Assembly (NCBI GenBank): GCA_916613615.1
Contig: OU744731.1
Location: 58,348,289-58,412,288 of the forward strand
DNA from: Steromphala cineraria
Lineage: Eukaryota; Mollusca; Gastropoda; Trochida; Trochidae
Direction: 5' to 3'
DNA length: 64,000 nt
Positions 37,629-50,334 of the stretch are shown in pieces. A program made the position numbers and the translations under genes. The notes under the pieces were generated by a model. That model ran no database searches and was not told the origin of the DNA. It worked only from the letters and a program-made list of their open reading frames with translations. Positions within the stretch are counted from its first letter, which is position 1. Each line of letters begins with the position of its first letter.

Positions 37629-39400
37629 TTAAGGGCTTTGATATAATCCTTTGATCATTAAGCATCCCATGTGTGCAACTCTCAAGGTCTGAAACTGTCT
37701 TGAATTTTTGAAAAATTCAAATTCCAGTCTCCAAATCTTGCTAAGATCAAAACACCAGAACCTTTTGACAGTCTCACAATATAAATGAAGTGCTGTGTTC
37801 AAAATCCTTTGAACACTATGCACCCCACGTACAGAAACTGTTCTCAAACTGTCTTGAGCAATTCAAATCGAACAATTTTTATTTGTACAATAATGGCATA
37901 GGGGTTTTCTAACATTTAGGTTTTGGCTTTGATCCTGCTCTCACATCTCATCTTATGTCATTGTAATAGTAGGAGTAGAAAAGTGAAGAAATTATCCGGT
38001 AGTGTAAATTTAAAAAAATGCTACAACATCAGCTCGTCTTCAACATAAGATACATATATTAAAATAAGGAAAATTTATTTATCCCTGCAGACACGGGACC
38101 TTCCTAATGCTCAGAAGTCTGATAATTAATCCGTTGCTTTAAGATTCCCAGATAAGTTGATACTAAGGGACAAGTCTGTCTCAATGTGTTGGTTTTATTG
38201 TCCTTGGCACGGAAATGTTTACGGCATGATCCATCCTTTACACACATCTTCTGCTAAGACCAAATAGCCCCGAACGGGTATTTATTACGGTTCATGATAC
38301 TGTGAAGGCTATTGTTAGCAAATTGGGTTACACTTAACAGCCATTTTATCTGTCTCATTATACAACTCCCAAACACAAGTTAAAATTTGAAAGCGAGCAC
38401 ATAACCGTTTTTATCATACAATGGATAGTGGTCTCGCCATAATAAAGCCAACGGATATGTTCGATATACGTTGGGGTCATATACGGATAAAGATGCAAAT
38501 TTCAAAGGTCAAGGTCGGAACTTCTTTTGAAAATTTCGATGACGTCACAAGCGTTAATATTTTGAATGCCTTTGGTAACGGGGAGAGACATGAAAATATA
38601 AATGATACGATGCATAGACACCAATTTGAGAGAGAGAAAAAAACAAAAAAAACTGTATGGTTCTTTAGTTCTTTAGAACCGACCGAACAGTGCTACTCAC
38701 AGGTACCAACGGCAGTTCAAGATTCATGTTTAAACACTTCATTTGCCGTTCTTCAGTGTTCTATACTTTAGGCGTGTTCAGTTGGATTACAGACTGCACA
38801 GCCTATCTTCTAGTTTAGCTCTCCGTTAATGTTCGTTGTTTCAACGCAAGCTACCATTGCAACTTAGCCAAAGGGGAGCAACTCTTGCCCCTAAGTGAAA
38901 TAAACTCGCCTTCCTTTTTTTCTGTAAGGTGTTAGAATGTGTGCTCGAATATGCCAAAGACACGTCTAAATGTCAACTATCAAAATGGTTTTATGAAGCA
39001 TTTTTTTCGAATCAAATTCGCAATGACATTGTTTGATAAAGAAAATCAAAATATCATATCACATCATATTCTTGTAATGTCCTCTTCAATTTAAATGAGT
39101 CTATTATTGTGAAGTTTAAAGCAAACGACAATGTGATCTTCTTTGAAGTAAGTCCTTTGATTCGTGAATTCTAACTTTTATCTAAAACCGGCATTGAAAG
39201 CGCTATAGACTTTAAATTTCTCATAATTGAATTTGAAACATCATTAGTCTGAATCTGTGTGAACTTTTATATAATCGTAAATATATGTAATATTTCACTC
39301 TTACCTTTGAAGACAATGATCCAAACAACATATTTTCGATAGATAAGAGTTTTTATATCATTGAATGGAATTTTATAAGTTGAAGCAAAACAGAATGAAA

Positions 39401-39801
39401 AGTATTTTAATGGAAGTACAACATCTTTATTCTGTGTAGGCGTGTAACTTACTTAATTTTTATATTTTACAAGCGCTTCCACCGGCCTGATTCCTCAGAC
39501 CATTAAATGGTTACGAGATGGATTTTGAAGGGGAATTTCTAAGGTAAAGGAATGTCAGAGGAAGGGGTATGGGGGATGGGTACATTATCTTATTTGGAGG
39601 GTGTTTTAGATTCTGGTCAGGATATGAGAACATCTGCCTAGAGCATGAGTAGGATGCACCACTGCATCAGAAGTGACAGAGGATTTGGAACAAGTCAAAC
39701 AGAGACTGATACGTACCATGTCGAAGAGGGTCAATCAAGTAATCAATGCACAAGGGCCATACACTCGCTATTCACTCTACACTCGTTTACACTATTCTTA
39801 A
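39401..39801. other. Spacer after copy B
   Basis: Tctgtgtaggcg at 39430 is shared with the end of old copy E (29665). It is followed by a purine-rich stretch (39530-39600). No gene is seen. Confidence 0.4.
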
Positions 39802-40140
39802 GGCATTCTCTCCTCACAGAGGCAGATCAAGTCATAAAATGTTGATACAGCCTCTGTTCTGTTACGCCGACTTTGTGGGATAGAATGGGAGATGCCTGAT
39901 TGGAGGCAATCAAAGTTAGTTGTGCAATCAGCGACTGTGTTCTAAAATCATCATTTTGGCTACTGAATCATGGCAGAAGCATTGTGATATGAACCACCCT
40001 TTCCATGCGAGAAGCGTTGTTATTTGCTAACGAAATTCAAATGGAGGGGAAATTGCCTGAACCCACGGATTTCGGCGTTATAGAACAAAGGCTGTATCCG
40101 AATTTCATGACTTGATCGCCTCTGTGGGGAGAGAATGTTC
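39802..40140. mobile_element. 339-bp MITE with TTAA flanks
   Basis: The left end ggcATTCTCTCCTCACAGAGGC continues into agatcaagtcat. It is mirrored by the right end, whose complement reads gaacATTCTCTCCCCACAGAGGC then gatcaagtcat. The inverted repeats thus run about 42 bp with a few mismatches. TTAA lies at 39798-39801 and 40141-40144. Fragments occur at 1374-1500 and 30945-31045. No coding capacity. Confidence 0.75.
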
Positions 40141-40244
40141 TTAAGGCGGCAATGTTATCTTTTAAGACAGTCTCCTTCTGTTTAATCTACTGATATAAGG
40201 GATATGGCAATAGTTGTTTTCAATGCAAAATCAACTCACACATT

Positions 40245-42130
40245 CCTTTTACCACTGGATATCAATTTTAATCTCTATAGTCATGTGAGTCAATATGTAA
40301 ATTAAAATCAATATGTTCTTTTTTATCTAAAAATGCTTTAAACAAATTGCGTTTTCTTATATCTCTGGATGGATTTCTTAAACAATTAGCCTGATGGCGT
40401 TCCATTGCACTGAAATTTAAGTGATCAATATAAAGAATATTTTTTGGTGCGAATTTCTGGATGGATTTCTTAAACCTTAAGCCTGATGGCGTTCCCTTGC
40501 ATTGAAATTCAAGTGATCAATATAAAGAATATCTTTTTGGGGCGAATTTACAATTTAATCCCAATTTATTGAGATTTAGATTGGGATCGTTAGTTGTTAA
40601 AAAGTTAAAATCAATTTGAAGGTGCAGTAGCACGTTTTTTGACAATTTTATATTTTCAATTTTTCACTGATTACTATAAGTTAATGCTAAATGTATTACT
40701 TTGATAGTATCATAAATCTCATAACACAAACCAATCATCCGTAGTCAGAGAACAAAGTATGAGGATTCACATAAAATCCATTGGCAGCCATTTTTGTGTG
40801 AGCACCTTTAATTCATTTTGTGTAAGAAAAGGAATCGCATGGCTTAACTTTACATTGTATATTTGATTTATTACTGCTCCATTTAGTTTTTATACATTGT
40901 CTAAAGATTGGAACCATTTATTTTCATTTTCCTGACATCACCTTATATTCCCCCTAAAAACGTGCTACTGTCCCTTTAAGTATTTGTGTTTCTGATATCT
41001 ATTCGAGCAATTTATCCTCTTAATGTCCTCTAATGAATCACATTTTGCATTTTATATTCATTATATGTTGAATGAAGATTTGTGTTAACTATTTATCAAG
41101 GAAAAGGGTTGTAAACATATAAATCTGAATAAACCATTGTGATAAAATGAGAAAAATAGATAAACAAATGTAAATTATTTTAAGTTTGAAGAGATAGCAA
41201 CTTGCTCCCGGTAATATATAATTTGTTAATCAGAGATATACATCTAAATATGTCGAAGGGATGTTTTGTTCTTATAATCATAAATACCTGAAAATCAGTT
41301 TAATCATAAATCTGAACATCATTGTTTTCTTGAGATATGACAATGTGAGATTTGTAAACTCACAGAATATTGTGATGCAAACGTCGATTTTCGCGACTTC
41401 ATAATGGCATAATCATTAAGAAACCACACAAAATAAATCTTTGAAGGATATCTAAAGAAACATGGTTTTGATTTTGTTATATTTGTCTGTGATATTTTAC
41501 TTATGGGTAAATATATCTATATTTTAAACTTAAATGATGTTTAACTTTCCTTCTTTGATTTGCGCTTTAAGGGGAACTACATGTAGGGGGGATTTTAGAA
41601 ATTGCAAAAAAAAATATAATAATAATTAAGATATTATGTTGAGTAATTATTCTAAATTAAAAGCGAATCAGCAGTGCAAACAAAATTAACTGTGAAGTGA
41701 GGAATGTATATATATATCTATTCAAAGTTTGTTTTACCAACCCAAGTTACATGGTCGTAAAGTAATGAAAATAGTTTATAGTATTAACAGCTCAAGATGT
41801 AATTTCATTATAACTAAAACATGTTAGTGTTTGTGCATCGTGGGTATTTTGGAGATCAATTTGAAAATCAGATTCAAGTTTTCTATTACTTTTAACCCGG
41901 ATGTTAGTTATAACTACAAGCTATTTAAGACTTTATTTGTTACCTTATTAGTCTAGTTTGTCTTGCGAGAATTGTTATACCAAGGATATGTTACACCGTG
42001 CAATATCGTCTAGTTATCTAATCCTAATCAGTCTGCCTGTCCACCTATAGGTCTGTCTGTCCATACGTATTCATGTTGTTTCCGAAGCAGAACTACAAAA
42101 TTGTAAGACCCAGGTGAATATAACGTGGCA
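40245..42130 (+). repeat. Segmental duplication, old copy C
   Basis: Caatatgttcttttttatct at 40310, the gcctgatggcgttcc block, and 41030-41170 (cattttgcattttatattca, gataaaatgagaaa) follow the order of copy A 6010-6420. The final part (41930-42110) matches copy D 47040-47130 and A 12330-12470. A 356-bp MITE (40620-40975) is inserted in it. Two 70-bp blocks around 40340-40430 and 40450-40540 repeat each other. No gene is seen. Confidence 0.65.
40620..40975. mobile_element. 356-bp MITE, AGGGGCAGTAGCACG family
   Basis: Ends aggtgcagtagcacg and cgtgctactgtccct are inverted repeats with one substitution each from the copy at 63351-63706, with TTGA/TTAA at the edges. Length is identical to the 63 kb copy (356 bp), and the interior aligns throughout. 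Confidence 0.88.
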
Positions 42131-42440
42131 TATGCATTAGTCAAATTAAGTGCATGTGCATTTTGCCATGTTTAAGTCATTAAGATATTTATAAAAAAAA
42201 GACTTGAGTCAATCAAAATATGGATGTTGATCAGCATATGCAGATGTGGTCTTATTAATAACTATAACCCTTTTGAAATACTCATTTCCTTGAGAATTAT
42301 ATTTACACTATGACTATAACGTTTCAATCTTACTCATGTTGCTATAAATGTTATGAAGGTACTTTAATTGTAATAATTCGCGTATCACCCAAATAATAAA
42401 GGAATTATACATGAATAATAAATAGAGGATATTATATGAG

Positions 42441-42720
42441 TGTCCATGACATACTATGTTTAAGACACGAGTGGCTAAATATTAGTATTTCCTGAGCGAG
42501 AGCGAAGAATATACTGATATTTAGGCACGAGTGTCGTAAACATAGTATGTCATGGGCACGAATATAATATTCTGTTTATTACCGTAGTCCCAAAATCAAA
42601 AAATTACTAGCGGCCGCCGGCCCGTAGATATTGTGACGTCATAGGTGAAGCGTGACATCAAAGCATTGTTTATTACATGACGTCACAATGCAAAAGTGAT
42701 ATTTTGCCCTAGGGCAACAT
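42441..42720. mobile_element. Foldback element: long hairpin, NotI-like GC block and CRE pair
   Basis: CCATGACATACTATGTTTA (42445-42463) pairs perfectly with 42537-42555. Inner arms cacgagtg and taaatat also pair, around a gagcgagagcgaag loop. Then follow gcggccgccggcccg (about 42610-42624) and two TGACGTCA sites (42634-42641, 42678-42685). The same three parts recur in reverse order at 59080-59365, so this is a mobile or duplicated unit rather than chance. Boundaries and target duplication are unknown. Confidence 0.6.
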
Positions 42721-44599
42721 ATGAAAAAAATGAACCTCGATATGACTGCCCTCGTAGGTAATAAATACATGTTTAAGGTGAAAACTACACAGATCAGAAG
42801 GCCGAACAACAAAAGACGTGTAGACAAAGAAATTAAACACGTCCGAAATGGATCTGAGACAAAATGAGTGAATTTGGATTTGCTTGAGGGGATACCTTAC
42901 TTATTTAAATTTCCAAAATGTTCGTTTAACAAATAAAATCAACACAACATAAAACTTAACATATATCTGGATAAATGGATGGACGAACGGATGAGTAGCG
43001 GTAGTATTTACAAATGCACACTACTATACGTTTTTGTATTGAATAAGTATCAATAAAACAATCACACATCATATTACGCATCTGTGTTCACTTTAACAAT
43101 ACACATGCCCTTTTTGAAGCAAAACATGTAACGTGTTCATAGCTTTAAATATTTCTTTGTCAACAGGAAACCATAATCTTAAAAGGAAGCTCTATGAATT
43201 TGTTTACCACAAAAAAGTTATATCCTTTATCTCGCTGGTATTTCTGTCCTCGTCTTCTTTAGGCCTTTTAAAGCTCAAAACATCTAAGATAACTTCTAAG
43301 ACATTCCCGCTTAATTATTGCAGCCTCTCCGGAATCGTTGGTTCACAAATGTCAGATTCTGTAGAATGAAATGCCAATCAGCCTATAGAAAATAATATAA
43401 AACAGTCATCTGGGTATTGACACACGTTTTATTTATCTTATGATTGTCTAAATGGAGCAAGTTCTAAAGTTAGTATTGAATTGAGAATTGATTATTATTA
43501 TCACTACAATTACATGATTACATAACTATATATCCTCAATTGTAATATGAAAAGGTCAAAGCCTAAAGTACATGTACCTTTAAAATGAAGCAGAAACCAA
43601 TCTTCCTCATTCAATAGTTTTCAAAACCTTGATTTTTTTCCATTGATTATCAAATACACAATTAGTTGAAATAACTCCAAACGTGTCTGGTATTACATTC
43701 ATTCTTTGTCTAATGCTGAAATCAAATGTGCAGATTTTGCCAAATGTAACTTTGAAATGATTGTCACAGTTATCTAACATATTTCTTTTCTCCAAGTATA
43801 TATACACCTATTGAATAACAAGTGACTCTGAACACTTTTATTTATTCGATAAACGAAACTATTTTGTCATATCAAGATTTTACGTTTCTGTATATAAAGA
43901 TTGTAAAACATTGTCTGCACTAATGACGTGTCTTTTGTACTTACAGATGTGTTAAAACGGTATTGAAACAAAAATAGACAACGAATTGATTTAATCCTTT
44001 TTCGTCAGTTTTATTAAATCATTACACTTATTACTACCACCTGGTTTGATTTAATCCTCTTTAATCAGTTTTGTTTAATCAATGTACTTTGTACTACCAT
44101 CTTTTTCGCTTATATAGGAATATGAATACTACAACACTTCCTTTAAAAACTCAAAACTAAATAGTAATACTAAATAGTGACACTGAATTTTGTGTAATTT
44201 GAACTTGGAAGAGAACAAGCCGATATTTACGATGTTCCCAAAAATAAAACTTGATCTTCGTCATACATTTCAGATATGAATGTGAGGGATTGCTAGTTAC
44301 ATCTTTGTGTGAAGTTCTATTGAACTGAGCTTCCAGAGGTATTTATAATGAAGCTCTATCTCAGTTCAAGAAAGTCAATGTGACTCGTTCTTTCTCCATA
44401 GACACGCCTGTTGGGCAATTCTTATTATTAAGCAAGCTCTTAACTTGGCTGATACAAGAGGCAATCTGATTAAGTCTTAGCACCCTCCTGCGAAACAGAG
44501 AACTAATTTGAGACAGATAAACTAGCTCAATACATGTACTTAACCGTAAGCATCTATGATGAGCTGTAGAATAAAAGAGAGACAAAAATAACCGTGTTT

Positions 44600-44880
44600 T
44601 ACACCACTACTACTACTAAACATTTGTATAGCGCCAATATCCAGCTCAGAGAGCGCTGCTCAAAGGTGCTTTGGCTTTCCCTCGATCATTGGATATAAAT
44701 CTTCATGACACTTCTTTTACCATCTCGACTCCCGAGGGATCATACAACACGTGCAGTCATGTGACGCACAGCGTTAATGTCACTCTCAATCCTTACGAGG
44801 TACCCATTTACAGCTGGGTAGACTGGTCACAGTATTTTGTCCAAGTATACTACACTAGCTCAATACCTGGAATAGAAATC
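44600..44880 (+). repeat. Dispersed element with 'tatagcgcc' head, SINE-like
   Basis: A (act)n run followed by tttgtatagcgccaatatcc, agctcagagagcgctgctca and later tacgaggtacccatttacag, then ctgggtagactgg, is a motif order I recognise from dispersed repeats in many marine invertebrate genomes. It interrupts the homology of copy D with A. A shorter tatatagcgc head is also at 8320 and 33140. No tail or target duplication was defined. Confidence 0.4.
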
Positions 44881-45251
44881 CTCTGAACCTAGGTTGAAGG
44901 ATAACAGAGGATATCCATGACATTAATTTACTTTGTGGCATCAAAACTAGCTAAATGATAAACAGATGCGATAGTCATAGAAATAAACATTGGACTTAAT
45001 TCAGTACCTAAAACAGGAGATTTTTTATTACGGTGACATGGAGTCAATGGTATCTCACTTTTTAAATGATCAAATAAGAAGTCAAAACCTCAAAAAAAAA
45101 TCCACATTTGCATTAAATGAATAACAGGATGATAGATCCTTTGGCCAATCACAATCCAGTAGTATGTAGTAGCAATGTCATATTGATTGCAAAAGAAACA
45201 ACACTGATCTGCAATATGAGCCATGTCTGAATATCGTGTGTACAAGGCTCT

Positions 45252-45580
45252 ACTAGTCAGCTCTATGCAAATTAAGAACATCAAGTCATCGACTGTAAAT
45301 TGAAATTGGAAGATATTCAAATAGACCAATGTGCGAAAGACTCTGTAAATATTGTTTAAAAGTCAAAAATGTCCTCGAAATTAAAAATGAGTACCATTTT
45401 TTATCGCAGTGCCCATTATATCATAAGAAACTAGCTAATATCATCAAATGCTACTACTGGAAACGGCCGAGCGTTTACAAACTTATAGAATTCTTAACAA
45501 ATCTCCTCAAAACTCAAGTTATTGATAAAAGTAGATATATTAGTTTATGTAATGAGAAACGTCGTAAACAACTAAGTTAG
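45252..45580 (+). pseudogene. 3' end fragment of a second LINE family
   Basis: The frame reads LCKLRTSSHRL, then a TAA in place of a sense codon, then IEIGRYSNRPMCERLCKYC, NEYHFLSQCPLY and a Lys/Arg-rich end with a stop at 45578-45580. The order RTSSH..IEIGRY..C-x2-C..H-x4-C is the conserved C-terminus of many invertebrate LINE polymerases. It belongs to a family different from the element at 34463. Only the last hundred or so residues survive, so it is a heavily 5'-truncated insertion. Confidence 0.75.
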
Positions 45581-47160
45581 CTCCTCCCGGTGTTTAGTCA
45601 TGTACCAACATCCAAATTAATGTAACAAGTCGAAATCAAAATCTTATGTCTGTCTTTCCTTTATATCGGTACATTAAAATCACTGAGATCACTTTGTTAC
45701 TGTTTAACGTCAAAGGGAAAATAAATCAATCAAAGTTTTTCTTTATCTAAATGTATCTCGATTGTAAGAAATGTGCTCTTTTTTATCCTAATGATTGATT
45801 GATAGCTAAGAGCATTTTTGTTTTCTTAAATCCCTGAATGATCTTCTTTGAACCGTTAGCATGTAGGCGTACCCTGCTATTGACATTTAGGTGATCAATA
45901 TAAAGTAATTTTGGAATGATTCACATTTTTATTAGATGATTTTTTACTTTCGTTAGTTATTAGAGAAACATATAGAAGATTGTTTTTAAATATGTATGTT
46001 GTAATACATTAAAAGTTGACATTTCATGTGCATTACATGTTGTATAACCATTTCATTTGGTCAACTAAAAGGGAAGTAAAGATTATTATCTTTCAAAGTC
46101 AATATGTTGTGTGCAGTCTTTTCTGTATTAGCAATGTGGGTCACGTGGCCCCAAATGCAAATAAAGTTGTCACTTGTCACTTGTCACTTGTCATTATGTT
46201 GATAAAAGAGATTACAAAGCATTAAATATATTTGCTAACAAGATAACGAGGGTGTTTTGTCATCTAGTGATGGCTTTCAGAGGTCAAATGTAAGGCTTTG
46301 TCTTTCCTTATATAAGAATATTGAGATATAGACGTATCGATCTTAAAATTGTTTGGTCTGATAATCATAATGATTTTAAATCCAGTAAAATTGGTTTCTG
46401 GTGATTCACAAATGTTAAATTCAATTACCTCACATCGTATAATTATGAAGTTTTAACCTTGACCCGGGATGTCTTCGTGACTTCATTATGCCACTATTAG
46501 CTAGTTACTTGTGTTATAATGGGCACTGCGATAAAAAATGGTACTAATTTTCGATTTCGAGGACATTTTTGACATTTAAACAACATTTACAAAAAACAAC
46601 CCAAAAAGATACCCTCAAAGAGTCTCGCTTTGAATAAGTTACGTAAGAACATAGGGGCTCATGTTTTTTAACTTATTGGTTAACATACTTCTTTTTAAAC
46701 GTGGAGGATGTTTAACTTTTCTACTTCGACTTGCGCTTTAGCAAGATATCTGAATTTTTTTTTAAATTATCTTTGAATATTTATTTTAATCAAATATGAA
46801 ATAGCGATGCAAAAAGATTTCAACGTTCACAGAGAAATACATCCCGATTGCATGTTGCTTTAACTATACATAGTTTGAGTTGTGGTTTATTTGCTTCATT
46901 GTGAAGTTATTGCCTGCTTGCTCAGCTAAGCATTTACAAAATCTTGTGTTCTTAAAGCTCTTAAAATATTTTCCTTAAAACGAGAGCCTGTAAGCGCCTT
47001 TGCAGCGTGGTTATTTAAGTGATCAATTTGAAACTCAGATAAAAGTTGTTATTTTCACTTTAATGTAAATCATAACTAGAAGCTATTTGAGATTTGATTT
47101 ATCTTCTGATGAGGCTACGTATATGTGCAAGAATTGTTTCAACAGGCAAATTGTTTAGTT

Positions 47161-47769
47161 CTTAAACAATGACGCCAAGAAGCATTTACTGGTGACCTTT
47201 TAAGTGCTAAAAGATCGGTTTGTTCTTTATTCATGCAAAGAGTCAGATTGTTCTCTAACTCTGTTTTTTGACTGACAATGAAAAGCCATTTTAGATAAGT
47301 AAGAATAAAAAAAATAAAAAAAAATTTTTCATTATATTTAAAACGGCAATGGCATGTAAAGTGTATTGTTTGAATAATATCAAAAGTAACATTTCTAGTA
47401 TATTTGCTGTTAACTGAATTACCATTTGGAAATATTTTACAAACTGGGATTAACATCAACTTGTGAAAATACATTTTGAGTAACTAGTACATTGCCTACA
47501 TAACTATAACTGTACAGTAGCAAAAAAACATTCCAACAAATGATAATTAGTGACCAAATAGTAAACGATAAATTCACTGAGACATAATTAACGAATTATT
47601 CACTAAATTTATGAAGAGGAATAAGATGACCTAAGGGGAGTGAACTACTATCTAATAAGTATTTCGTAAAAATTAAAGGCACAGATAAAAGTTAGAAGGG
47701 AAATTGAAAGTAACCTGATCAAGTGATTATCAGAGATATTATCCAGGAAAGAATGCAAATTTCTTAATT
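47161..47769. other. No gene recognised
   Basis: AT-rich sequence. A 111-codon minus-strand frame (47139-47474) has composition-driven content (FFIFFILTYL) across a poly-A/T run and is not credible. Confidence 0.4.
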
Positions 47770-48500
47770 AGAAGCCCCGTCTAAGGACGCCGCCGCACCC
47801 CTTCTTATGGCTTTAACTTTTTTCTACCTAGCTTTTCAGAACTCATATACATAAGTATATACCTATACCACGGGGGAATCATCTTGACATGTTTTCTTTC
47901 AAGGTAAAAAAAGGTCAAGATCACGAGTTTTGTAATCACCGCAATAAATCCGTGTATACACGATATGAAGCTCTAACTTGGTATATATTTTTTTGGGAAA
48001 AGTAAACAAAATTATAAAGGTCGCGATTCAAGCATGGTTTAGTGAAAATGCTTTATAACACTTTTAATCATTACATGTTTGTTATACTCAATGAAAAGTG
48101 TTCATTTCTTGCGTGACCTTGAATATAAAATGTCAAGGTCACGAGATATGAGTTATTGCAATGTACAACAATTTAGGTATAACTTTATCCTATCAAACCT
48201 TTCAGAACTCATGTATTTGTGTACATGTAAGTGTTTATGCATCATTGTAATAGTTTTGGCTTGTAAATTTTCGAGGTCAAATGTCAAGGTCACGAGCTAT
48301 AAAATCAGGTTGAGGTCACGACTTAATCATGGTATAACAAAAATGCTATATTTGAACTGTTAACACTTTTATTCTTTACGTGATTGTTATAGTAAATGAT
48401 GAAACTTCATCATTGATTGTGTGACCTTAAATGTCAAAGGTGATGGTCAAAAGACAATTTACTGAGGCTAGTAGAAGGCGGAACACAGGTCAGTTACACC
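47770..48500 (+). repeat. Degraded relative of the 26448-27750 element
   Basis: It begins gaagccccgtctaaggacg and continues with tttttctacctagcttttca, gaactcatatac, gaagctctaacttggtatat and several tgtcaaggtcacgag blocks, in the same order as 26448-27650. It is shorter and more mutated, and the 3' hairpin/CTAG end is absent. Confidence 0.75.
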
Positions 48501-48732
48501 AGGGGAAAAGCCTTCGGACTGGCCAGATGTCATAAATGTCTCTTTTCAGGGAATTCCCTTTGTTCGTTGTCATTGGTGTGTTTTTATTTTTAAAAAACTT
48601 TGTTTGATGTGACGGCCCATTGTCTCAACAATTTTTTATTATTCCCGGTTAAAAGTACACATAAAAACTAATATGAAGTAGTAAACATTAATGAAGCATT
48701 CTCAGTCACAGGACTCACAATAATCCCATTAA

Positions 48733-49105
48733 AACCATTAGTAACTGTTTGAACTTCTTCCCTTCTTAAGTAAGTAGTTCAAGGTAAAAACTTAAAGCAA
48801 CTTTCATCAAAGTCTCTTTGCTTTGATGTTAATGGATATTAGACTAATACAAGAATAAATAGCTATACAAGAAGTATATATCTTTCAATTTGTTTTTCGA
48901 TTGAAAACCAGTTTTTTCAAGAGACATTGTTTTTTATTCATATTGTGTCAAAACTGAACTAAACGAGGGAATCATCCTAAGAATACATTCACATAGAATA
49001 ACATATCTGTGTCTGGCTGTGTGTGTGTATGTGTGTGTGGATTCACATGTTAACAAACTCTAACGATAGATACGAAGAGTACGAAGTGTCACATCTCTAA
49101 ACAAA
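48733..49105 (+). repeat. Direct repeat R1
   Basis: The block from accattagtaactgtttgaa to gaagtgtcacatctctaaa recurs at 50335-50697 with over 90% identity, including a tgtgtgtgtgtatgtgtgtg microsatellite. No TG..CA ends or short target duplication were seen. Confidence 0.9.
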
Positions 49106-50334
49106 TGATATCATGATATCAACACCATATGGACGCTTTTGTAGGCATTTTCAAACATTTTCAAACAACATTTATATGTTGAAGCATATGATGACAACAG
49201 AGGCGATGATTTAATCTATTAAGAAAATAAAAAACATGTTTGAAAGTGATATAAATATATTTTCAAATAAAATTATTTGTCCTCATTGGTAAGCGTTTTA
49301 ACAAAAATTGAATAAAATGTGATCTTTATTGAAGGAATCGTGTGGTTACCTCAACTTATACCTAATGTTAAAACGATCAAACATCGACGCTCACCTTCAA
49401 TCAAAGACTCCTGAAAGTAATGCCTTCATATATTCGTTGTGAAGGGAGTAAAAATTGGATAAATTAGGAGATAAATCCATTCTTTCTATTATTTTGAGTT
49501 TGTATGTACTGCATTCTTTACCTGTAAAATTAATTTCAAACCGAGCTTGCACATAAACACCCCCCCCCCCCCCCCCCCCCCCAACAAAACACAACCCCAG
49601 AAGATATGACTTGCGCAACAGCAATATGGATAGGTCAACCCTGGTTAGACTGGTTCCACTCTCTTACGAAACTACAGTACAGCTCAACACACTACTATGA
49701 AAACCTCAAAACATACACCAAAAGGTATTAAGATATAACTCATTGTTATTCAATATCTACAAAAATTTCCAATGTCATCAGAGTTATTAATTTTGACGTT
49801 AATACATAGGTCGACCTATCACTCCAACGACAAGCAAAGACCGACCTAATCGTAAATTTAAAGGTGATTTTTAGTTAAAATATAAATCAATCAGAAAGCT
49901 GTATTCGTGCTATGTTAAAATGTATCTTAAGTCATGATTATGTTTGCATATTGTAAAACGACTGTTTATTGTAAGAATATCATCTTTCTGGCATCCCCAC
50001 AGATCAAACAGATCACCAAGAGAGTTTCAGGGATTTTGGTGAGTGGTATCTAATATATTCTTAAGTGATTTTTTTCACCAACAAACAACATTTTTATTTG
50101 TATTCAATATCAGCATTTGTTAGCATACCTTCATTTCAAAACTTCATATAACTGTTAAATGTGTCATGATTACACAACCGTCGAAATATTTCCCTCATTG
50201 TAAGACCTAGCACGTGTTGCTTTACTTACAAGGATTAGCTTCCAACTGGGATTCTCCTTGGCTGATAAAAGACCATTTGTTCTTTTTCATTTGTTCTTTT
50301 TTCTTTACACATAACTCATAAATGATTTTAAGAA
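49106..50334. other. Spacer between the direct repeats, with a poly-C tract
   Basis: No coding content. It contains the C23 run at 49560-49582. Confidence 0.5.
49560..49582. repeat. Poly-C tract of 23 bases
   Basis: An uninterrupted C homopolymer in strongly AT-rich DNA. Such tracts can form i-motif or, on the other strand, G-quadruplex structures and are prone to length errors in sequencing. Confidence 0.9.

Larger units (their letters stand above)
30473..39400 (+). repeat. Segmental duplication, copy B
   Basis: Collinear with copy A (see 935-11840). Relative to A it lacks about 3.2 kb (1541-4728) at the junction near 31100 and lacks the Tc1 element near 33120. It contains a LINE at 34463-36757 and a TTAA-flanked MITE at 37140-37628. 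These private changes show that the two copies have been separate long enough for at least four structural events, yet point differences stay low. No host gene is seen; the 81- to 116-codon frames (31508-31753, 38421-38771) look like chance. Confidence 0.9.
42960..47160 (+). repeat. Segmental duplication, old copy D
   Basis: 42960-43380 aligns with copy A 2975-3380, 44260-44570 with 4000-4290, 44870-44960 with 4300-4390, 45640-45960 with 5930-6200, and 46200-47130 with later unit sequence and copy C. Divergence is high (perhaps 70-75% identity by eye). It is interrupted by the SINE-like block 44600-44880 and the LINE fragment 45252-45580. The 78-codon plus-strand frame at 43133-43369 is not preserved in copy A, so it is not called a gene. 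Confidence 0.65.

Noticed and set aside
43133..43369. 78-codon plus-strand frame in a block conserved between copies A and D
   Set aside because: The same frame is interrupted in copy A after a few codons, so the block is conserved as DNA rather than as protein.
47139..47474. 111-codon minus-strand open frame
   Set aside because: Runs through an A/T homopolymer giving FFIFFI-type content; part lies inside non-coding copy D.
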